DNA from: DATJCV01 sp963707665
Lineage (GTDB): Bacteria; Pseudomonadota; Gammaproteobacteria; Burkholderiales; Burkholderiaceae_D
Assembly: GCA_963707665.1 (NCBI GenBank)
Contig: CAVPQU010000014.1
Coordinates: 1-64,000, forward strand
Direction: 5' to 3'
Length of the DNA stretch: 64,000 nt
Below are positions 57,829 through 64,000 of the stretch, in pieces; position 1 is the stretch's first letter, and each line of letters begins with the position of its first letter. A program made the translations under genes and the position numbers. Under the pieces are notes generated by a model that saw nothing but the letters and a program-made list of their open reading frames with translations, did not search any database and had not been told where the DNA came from.

Positions 57829-58494
57829 TCAGCCGCGCGAGACCAGCGCGCCGTTCACGACGCGAACCGAGTCGCCGACCTGCCAGCCGTTCGGACCGGA
57901 TTGCGGGAAGGTACGCAAGGACCCATTTTCCATCCGCACCCGTACTTCATAGCTGGTGCTGCCACGCGTGCGTTTCTCGACTTCATTGCCGGCGTAGCCG
58001 CCACCGACCGCGCCGGCGACGGTGGCCAGTGTGCGGCCATTGCCGCCGCCCACCTGGTTGCCCAGCAGACCACCGACCACTGCACCGGCGGCAATGCCCA
58101 GCCCGCTTGGTTGTGCGGCGTGCTGGATCGCCTGGACCGATTCAACCCGGCCACAGTTGCTGCAGATTGCCGGCGCCTGGGCTACCGGCGGTGGCGTGTA
58201 CGTTGGCGCAACTGGAGCCGCCGCACGGGCTTTCACAGGGGCTGGTTTGACAGGGGCTGGTTTGACGGGAGCCGCTTGTTTGACGCTCTCTTGCGGCGCT
58301 GCGGCGACCGGCGGTGGGGCCTCGATTGCAGCGGGAGCGCTCGCCACGACAGGCGTGTTTGGCGCGCTGCCGCTATGCGAGCTTGGGAACATGCCGGTCA
58401 TTGCCGCAATACCGGTCAGGCTGGCCAGCGTGACTGCGACTGCGGCAGTGGCGACCAGCGGGTGGATGCGATACGAGGATTTTCCGGTTTCCAT
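57829..58494 (-). CDS. Glycine-zipper 2TM (SlyB/Rick17-like) membrane protein
   Basis: A 221-residue envelope protein. One N-terminal membrane helix (LVATAAVAVTLASLTGIAAM), a Pro/Ala-rich linker with APVKPAPVKPAPVKA repeats, a CSNCG pair, then the glycine-zipper GIAAGAVVGGLLGNQVGGG and VAGAVGGGYAGNEVEK of SlyB-like proteins. A C-terminal beta-rich domain (YEVRVRMENGSLRTFPQSG) follows. The role is probably outer-membrane or periplasmic stability; it is not characterised. It is leftward, 116 bp beyond lysS. Confidence 0.82.
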   Translation of the reverse strand: METGKSSYRIHPLVATAAVAVTLASLTGIAAMTGMFPSSHSGSAPNTPVVASAPAAIEAPPPVAAAPQESVKQAAPVKPAPVKPAPVKARAAAPVAPTYTPPPVAQAPAICSNCGRVESVQAIQHAAQPSGLGIAAGAVVGGLLGNQVGGGNGRTLATVAGAVGGGYAGNEVEKRTRGSTSYEVRVRMENGSLRTFPQSGPNGWQVGDSVRVVNGALVSRG

Positions 58495-58609
58495 TTTTTA
58501 TTCCTGATGTTGGTGCGAATAAAGAAAGTATCGTGCACCTGTTGCTGCAATAAAAGCCGAAACCTGTGTCAGCCGTAAGAATTTGTAACCGTAGGGCATG
58601 CTTTGCCGT

Positions 58610-60139
58610 CTAATCTTCGCGGCGCAGGTGCGGAAACAGGATCACGTCGCGGATGTTCGGCGAATCGGTGATCAGCATCATCAGGCGGTCGATGCCGATG
58701 CCGCAGCCGCCGGTCGGCGGCAAGCCGTATTCCAGCGCACGGATATAGTCGGCGTCGTAATACATCGCTTCCTCGTCGCCGGCATCCTTGGCTTCGACCT
58801 GGGCGCGGAAGCGCGCGGCCTGGTCTTCGGGGTCGTTCAGCTCGGAAAAGCCATTGGCGATTTCACGGCCGGTCATGAACAGCTCGAAGCGCTCGGTGAT
58901 GCCCGGCACCGTATCGGAAGCACGCGCCAGCGGCGATACTTCGACCGGGTAATCGATGATGTAAGTCGGCTCCCACAATTGCGCTTCGGCGGTTTCCTCG
59001 AACAGCGCCAGTTGCAGTGCGCCGAGGCCGGCAATCGCGTGCGGCTTGACGCCGAATTTGTTCAATTCCTGCTTCAGGAAAGCGGCGTCCTGCAACTGTT
59101 CATTGGTGTACTGCGGTGCATATTTGTTGATGGCGCCGGTAATGGTCAGGCGCTGGAACGGTTTCGATAGATCCAGTTCGCGTCCCTGATAGACCAGCTG
59201 CGTGGTGCCGAGCGCGTCCAGCGCCGTTTGCCGGATCACGGCTTCGGTGAAATCCATCAGCCATTTGTAATCGACGTAGGCCGCATAGAATTCCATCATC
59301 GTGAATTCCGGATTGTGGCGCGGCGACACGCCCTCATTGCGGAAGTTGCGATTGACCTCGAACACGCGCTCGAAGCCGCCCACCACCAGCCGCTTCAGAT
59401 ACAGCTCCGGCGCAATCCGCAAAAACATCTGCATGTCGAGCGCGTTGTGATGCGTGATGAACGGCTTGGCCGCCGCGCCGCCCGGGATCACGTGCAGCAT
59501 CGGCGTCTCGACTTCCATGAAGTCGTTTTTTTCCATGAAGCGGCGGATCGACGACAGCGCCGCCGTGCGCGCCTTGAAGGTGCGGCGCGTGTCTTCGTTG
59601 ATGATCAGGTCGACGTAACGCTGGCGGTACTTGGTTTCCTGGTCCGACAAGCCGTGGAACTTGTCCGGCAGCGGCCGCAGCGATTTGGTCAGCAGCCGCA
59701 GATTGCTGACCTTGATCGACAGCTCGCCGGTCTTGGTCTTGAACAGCGTGCCTTCGGCGCCCAGGATGTCGCCCAGGTCGTAATGCTTGAACGCTTCATG
59801 CGCTTCCGCGCCGGCCAGCTCGCTGGTGATGTAGAGCTGGATGCGGCCATCCGCTTTGGCGCCGGAGGCATCCTGGATCGTCGCGAACGAGGCCTTGCCC
59901 ATCACCCGTTTCAGCATCATGCGGCCGGCGACTGCCACCGTTACTTCCTGCGCTGCCAGCGCCTCGCGCTCCGTCTCGCCGTATTGCTCCTGCAAGGCAG
60001 CAGCCTTGTGCGTCGGACGGAAATCATTGGGAAACGCCACGCCTTGCAGGCGCAATGCGGCCAGCTTGGCGCGCCGCTCGGCAAGAATCGAGCTTTCGTC
60101 TTTTTCGGCCTGCAGCGCAGAGTAGTCGTCGTTCATCAT
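58610..60139 (-). CDS. lysS: Lysyl-tRNA synthetase (class II)
   Basis: LysS, 509 residues, charges tRNA-Lys. An OB-fold anticodon-binding domain occupies residues 60-165. Class II motif 2 is FRNEGVSPRHNPEFTMMEFY and motif 3 is GLPPTGGCGIGIDRLMMLIT. A start at ATG 60139 or 60136 is equivalent. It is leftward behind prfB, the usual prfB-lysS pairing of proteobacteria. Confidence 0.96.
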   Translation of the reverse strand: MMNDDYSALQAEKDESSILAERRAKLAALRLQGVAFPNDFRPTHKAAALQEQYGETEREALAAQEVTVAVAGRMMLKRVMGKASFATIQDASGAKADGRIQLYITSELAGAEAHEAFKHYDLGDILGAEGTLFKTKTGELSIKVSNLRLLTKSLRPLPDKFHGLSDQETKYRQRYVDLIINEDTRRTFKARTAALSSIRRFMEKNDFMEVETPMLHVIPGGAAAKPFITHHNALDMQMFLRIAPELYLKRLVVGGFERVFEVNRNFRNEGVSPRHNPEFTMMEFYAAYVDYKWLMDFTEAVIRQTALDALGTTQLVYQGRELDLSKPFQRLTITGAINKYAPQYTNEQLQDAAFLKQELNKFGVKPHAIAGLGALQLALFEETAEAQLWEPTYIIDYPVEVSPLARASDTVPGITERFELFMTGREIANGFSELNDPEDQAARFRAQVEAKDAGDEEAMYYDADYIRALEYGLPPTGGCGIGIDRLMMLITDSPNIRDVILFPHLRRED

Positions 60140-60254
60140 GATGTGGGACAGTGTTATCAGCGCGCGCTGCAGTCAAAGGGCGACTGCGAACTGACGCATG
60201 GTTTTCGGTTTCAGGTAAAAGGCGTTGCCGCCGGGCGACCGGCGGCCCGGAATG

Positions 60255-61359
60255 CTATACACCCTGTTTCAGCGAAGCGGCAATGAAGTCGTCCAGCTCG
60301 CCATCCAGCACGGCCTTGGTATTGCCGGTCTCGAAGTTGGTGCGCAAATCCTTGATGCGCGACTGGTCCAGCACGTAGGAGCGGATCTGGTGGCCCCAGC
60401 CGACGTCGGTCTTGGAGTCTTCCAGCTTTTGCTGCTCGCTCATGCGCTTGCGCAGTTCCAGTTCGAACAGCTTGGCCTTCAGCATGTCCCAGGCCTCCGC
60501 CTTATTGCGATGCTGGCTGCGGTCGTTCTGGCATTGCACGACGATTCCGGTGGGCGTATGCGTCAGGCGCACCGCCGAATCGGTCTTGTTGATGTGCTGG
60601 CCGCCGGCGCCGGACGCGCGATAGGTATCGATGCGCACATCGGCCGGATTGATGTCGATCTCGATCGAATCATCGACCTCGGGATACACGAACAGGCTGG
60701 AAAACGAGGTGTGGCGGCCGTTGGCGGAATCGAACGGCGACTTGCGCACCAGCCGGTGCACGCCGGTTTCGGTGCGCAGAAAGCCGTACGCATAATCGCC
60801 AACGACCTTGATGGTCGCGGTCTTGACGCCGGCCACCTCGCCATCCGACTGCTCCAGGATTTCCGCCTTGAAGCCCTTGCGTTCGCAATAGCGCAGATAC
60901 TGGCGCAGCAGCATCGACGCCCAATCCTGCGCCTCGGTGCCGCCGGCGCCGGCCTGGATGTCGATGAAGCAATTGTTGGGGTCCATCGGATTGGAAAACA
61001 TGCGGTGGAATTCCATTTCTTCCACCCGTTGTTCCAGCTTCTGCGCATCCTGCTCCAGCGCAACCAGGGTGCCTTCGTCCTGCTCGTCGCGCGCCATTTC
61101 GAACAGATCGCTGGCGTCGCGCAGATCGGTCTCGATGCCGAGCAGCGTCAGCACGATGGTTTCCAGTGATTTCTTTTCCTTGCCGAGCTCCTGCGCGCGC
61201 TTCTGGTCGTTCCAGACGTTGGGGTCTTCCAGCTCGGCGTTGACTTGCTCCAGTTTCTCCGACTTCACATCGAAGTCAAAGATACCTCCGCAGTTCAATC
61301 GTGCGTTCGGACAGGTCCTCGAGCAGGGATTCGAGGGAGTTTAGGTGTTCTGCTTCCAT
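60255..61359 (-). CDS. prfB: Peptide chain release factor 2, with programmed +1 frameshift
   Basis: RF2, about 367 residues, reads UGA and UAA stops. The first 27 codons (MEAEHLNSLESLLEDLSERT...) end at an in-frame TGA at 61276-61278. A +1 shift continues in the frame FDFDVKSEKLEQVNAEL. The catalytic GGQ is in RASGAGGQHINKTDSAVR and the RF2-specific SPF anticodon mimic is in RKSPFDSANGRH. The shift site is canonical (CGGAGGTATCTTTGAC), so this is regulation and not a sequence error. lysS is downstream. Confidence 0.96.
61276..61289 (-). promoter_or_regulatory. prfB programmed frameshift site
   Basis: Minus strand GGAGG-TAT-CTT-TGA-C. The SD-like GGAGG (61285-61289), slippery CTT (61279-61281) and in-frame TGA (61276-61278) give the autoregulatory +1 shift: low RF2 makes the ribosome pause at UGA and slip. 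Confidence 0.95.
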
Positions 61360-61445
61360 GATGAGTCTTTGTGCGGGAAAAGGAGAAATTATACGCGAGC
61401 GCGCTCCAGTCCTGCGGCCCGCCGCAGGTCCCGGTTGGGTTTGTC

Positions 61446-61470
61446 GTTCCCGAGTGCTTTTATCGGGAAC
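61446..61470. repeat. REP-like hairpin
   Basis: GTTCCCGA / TCGGGAAC, 8-bp stem and 9-nt loop, within TTGTCGTTCCCGAGTGC and followed by CCCAGCGCC. It matches the first hairpin at 57623 in both arms and flanks. Confidence 0.6.
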
Positions 61471-61531
61471 CCAGCGCCTGTGGTTTCGCAGAGCTGCGAC
61501 CGGCAATCCGGCACAACGCTGAACTTCGCAG

Positions 61532-61591
61532 ATACTCCTTGAGGTAAGTGTCAATATCGGGCGTAAAATGGACGTTAAAGCAGCATACTCC
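61532..61591 (+). repeat. 60-bp ATACTCC-pair element, copy 7
   Basis: Exact ATACTCC at 61532-61538 and 61585-61591, 53 bp apart, with CGGGCGT from inner position 20 as in copy 6. It is antisense to both flanking genes. Confidence 0.85.
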
Positions 61592-61741
61592 ATGAATTTA
61601 TAGGGTATATGGTATATGCAAAAATAAAAGGATGCGTGCCAGAGAGTCAACGTCTAGCAACGGGATATCTGGCGCCCACGACCCTTGCCCGAATCGCCAG
61701 AGCAACCGTAGCCGCTGCGCAGCGGCTGGCCGGGGGTGTGC

Positions 61742-62882
61742 TTATGGCTGTTCGCGTACCGCGTCGGCATTTTCGTCCTCGCCCCAGACGCGAGCAAGGG
61801 CGGCCTGGATTTTTTTCTCGAAGCGAACGATCAGTTCGCGATTGGCGGCGACCAGCGCTTGCTCGGCTTCGATTTCGGCGACGATGCCTTGTTGGGTTTG
61901 GAGGGGTGGAACCGGGATTTTAATTTGCCGGAGATCGTCCGAGTTAATCTTCAGTGTGCCGTGCGCGGCAGTGGCTAGAATTTGGCTAAACTGTGCTTGC
62001 TGTTGCCTAAGTACGAAGGCGAGGAATCGAGGCGTAATGACATCAGTATTGGGATGCATCGCCCTTAGGTCTTGGTTGAAAGCGCACGGTTTCATTACTT
62101 CACAAATTGGGATTCCGTTTGCCGAAGCCCATGCCTCGAACGAGAATTAACAGCGAACCGATTGGAGCAATTTGGGTTGCTGACTCGGTTATAGCGGCAG
62201 CAGACACGTGTAGGGTCGCGTCGTATATTTGATCTACTTTCAAATCCTTGGCTGATACCCACGGAATTGCGCCGATCCAATAAGATGCATTTGTTTTCGA
62301 AGGGGTGCCTCCGCTGGTAAAACTGCACAACTCGCCCAATTGAATGATCGGCCAGTCAGGATGAATGGGAATGTGCGGTCGGTAGTTGTCAGCGACGGCG
62401 CGCGCACCGTCGATGACTTTCTGATAGCCCTCGATCTCCGCCACGATTTCCTGCTGCACATCCAGCGGCGGAAGGGGGATTTGATGAGTTTCTAAACATC
62501 GGTACGGTTCGAACCCAGTGAATTCCAGCGCCGCCTCGCAGATCCGGAAAAGGTTCAGGGTTTTGCAGCATCCAGTAAAGATATGCTAATGTCGGATTTC
62601 GCCGGATCTGTCTGCTTGACGTGAATGAGGTTGTGCTCGATTGGAAAGCAGTTCTTTTCAGATCCATGCTCACGTGTCTCCTGCGAGAACCTTTGTCGGC
62701 CAACTACAATCGTCGGCCCTTCGATAATGGTCTTGCTGCGACGTAACCGTGATGCCAGTTTGAGCCAACGACCGGATAAGTGGCCATCCTCACGTTTTTC
62801 CTTCGGCAACTGGCACCGTTATTGCCGAAGCGTCGCAGACTTACCTGGAACGCTCGGAGTGGAAACGCGGATTGGCGTTGTA
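61742..62882 (-). CDS. hsdS: Type I restriction-modification specificity subunit (frameshifted)
   Basis: HsdS determines the DNA target of a type I R-M enzyme. Two target-recognition domains can be traced. The first includes YPVVGSNWHHGYV, KTIIEGPTIVVGRQ and FPIEHNLIHVK; the central conserved helix follows (PPLDVQQEIVAEIEGYQKV). The second includes CSFTSGGTPSKTNASYWIGA, IPWVSAKDLKVDQIYDATLH, then NSDDLRQIKIPVPPLQTQQG. The distal helix (IVAEIEAEQALVAANREL) ends at 61742. At least three frame changes occur, one near 62112 (GGAATCCC for GGATCCC). The true start cannot be fixed; no clear ATG separates it from hsdM. Confidence 0.75.
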
Positions 62883-64000
62883 TCAGCCCTCCCGATACCG
62901 CTCCCCGCTGAGGTTGTAGTCGCCATTCGCGGCGATCTTTTCTTTCGCCACGATCAGGCCGCAGCGTCGGCTGCGAAGTCCGTCAGTCGGCTCGCCCGCT
63001 ACGCAGCGCGTCGCAGGTAGTCGGCGAGTTCGGCCTGCACCTGCGGCAGGTCGTTCTTCTCGATCGCGCGCCGCTGCGCACCGAGGCCGAAGCCGTCGTT
63101 CTCGACCTTGAAGAAGCGCGACGGTGTCGCTCTGCTTGGCGAGCGATTTGTCGAGGATCAGGATGCGAGGTCTTCACGCCGGAGTAGGGATTGAAACAGC
63201 CCGCCGGCAGCGAGATGACGGCGACGAGGGACGTTTTCGACCAGCATCTTGCGCAGCTCTTTGTAGGCGGTCTGGCTCTGGAAGATGATGCCCTCGGGCA
63301 CGATGATGCCGGCGCGGCCGCTGGGCGTGAGGTGCTCGGCCATGTAGTCCACGAAGAGCACTTCGCTGCGCTTGGCCTGGATCGAGAAGCGCTTGTGCGG
63401 CTTGATGCCGCCTTTCGGCGACATGAAGGGCGGGTTGGCGAGGATGACGTCGGCGAATTCGTTCCAGCGCTCCTCGGAGGTCAGCGTGTCGTATTCGTAG
63501 ATGTGCGGATCGGTGAAGCCGTGCAGGTAGAGGTTCACCAGCGAGAGGCGCACCATGTCGGGCGAGATGTCGTAGCCCTTGAAGTTCTTGGCGAGGCGGC
63601 CGCGTTCGTCGGGCGTGAGCGTGCTGTGGCCCTTGGCGTCGGTGTTGGCGCGCAGGATGTGCTTGTAGGCGGAGATCAGGAAGCCGGCGGTGCCGCAGGC
63701 CGGGTCGAGAATCGGTCTCGTTCTTCTTCGGGTCGACGATCGTCGACGATGAAATCGATGATGTGGCGCGGCGTGCGGAACTGGCCGGCATCGCCCTGCG
63801 AGCCGAGGACGGAAAGCAGATACTCGAAGGCGTCGCCGAGGCGCTCGCTGTGGTCGTAGGTGAACTCGTCGATGATCTTGAGGAAGGCCTTGAGCGTCTC
63901 CGGGTCGCGATAGGGCAGGTAGGCGTTCTTGAAGATGTCGCGGAAGAGCGGCGGGATGCCGGGGTTCTCCGGCATCTTGCGCGATGCCTTCGGCGTAGAG
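62883..64000 (-). CDS. hsdM: Type I restriction-modification methylase subunit, 5'-partial and frameshifted
   Basis: HsdM, the N6-adenine methyltransferase of a type I system; its 5' end lies beyond the window. Visible in order: PPLFRDIFKNAYLPYRDPET, FLKIIDEFTYDHSERLGDAF and YLLSVLGSQGDAGQFRTPRH. Next come SAM motif I (DPACGTAGFLISA), catalytic DVILANPPFMSPKGG, and AGIIVPEGIIFQS. The end is YNLSGERYREG at 62883. At least six single-base shifts are needed, near 63740, 63713, 63232, 63165, 63118 and several near 62970. No motif residue is lost, so error is as likely as decay. Confidence 0.8.

Larger units (their letters stand above)
61360..61741. other. prfB-hsdS intergenic region with repeats
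   Basis: About 380 bp upstream of prfB. It contains a REP-like hairpin (61446-61470) and copy 7 of the ATACTCC element (61532-61591). It should also hold the prfB promoter. No gene was recognised. Confidence 0.6.

Overview
The window is a GC-rich chromosomal segment from a betaproteobacterium of the order Burkholderiales, most likely family Oxalobacteraceae. The evidence is the DUF2863 and DUF3460 proteins, the linked acnA - mdh - gntR - sdhCDAB - sdhE - gltA - odhA - odhB - lpdA - zapE block, the surE-pcm-nlpD-rpoS cluster and the order iscR-iscS-iscU-iscA-hscB-hscA-fdx-iscX. There is no rRNA, phage or insertion-sequence transposase. One tRNA is present, tRNA-Pro(GGG).

Layout. 0-3.2 kb: a YajD-type HNH protein, two glyoxalase-fold (VOC) proteins, an AHSA1 protein and a TetR regulator. 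3.6-6.5 kb: btuF, panC, scpA and a DUF3460 gene, all leftward. 6.7-13.2 kb: an RND efflux operon (adaptor, pump, outer-membrane factor) with its own TetR regulator. 13.4-18.3 kb: a chemoreceptor, a small exported protein with a pentapeptide repeat, cytochrome b561, an SDR and a VOC protein. 18.6-21.3 kb: tRNA-Pro, an M14 carboxypeptidase and DUF2863. 21.5-40.3 kb: nearly the whole oxidative TCA cycle, around a divergent GntR/UTRA regulator. 40.3-45.7 kb: a coiled-coil exported protein, a PP2C phosphatase, a DUF465 protein, a DinG-type helicase, a PilZ-gene remnant and a quinone oxidoreductase. 45.8-51.0 kb: surE-pcm-nlpD-rpoS and rlmD. 51.0-57.0 kb: the complete ISC iron-sulfur operon behind an IscR-box promoter. 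It presumably matures the clusters of AcnA, SdhB, DinG and RlmD encoded in the same window. 57-61.4 kb: a MAPEG protein, a glycine-zipper protein, lysS and prfB with its programmed frameshift. 61.7-64 kb: a disrupted type I restriction-modification locus (hsdS and hsdM) cut by the window edge.

Two things stand out. First, seven intergenic loci carry the same 60-bp architecture: two copies of the heptamer ATACTCC (reverse GGAGTAT) starting exactly 53 bp apart, usually with CGG at a fixed position between them. I do not recognise this element. Second, at least nine conserved loci (AHSA1 gene, efflux tetR, outer-membrane factor gene, M14 gene, mdh, rpoS, rlmD, hsdM, hsdS) are broken by single-base indels that one-base corrections restore. 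This looks more like sequence error than gene decay, and the frameshifted products should be read with that in mind.
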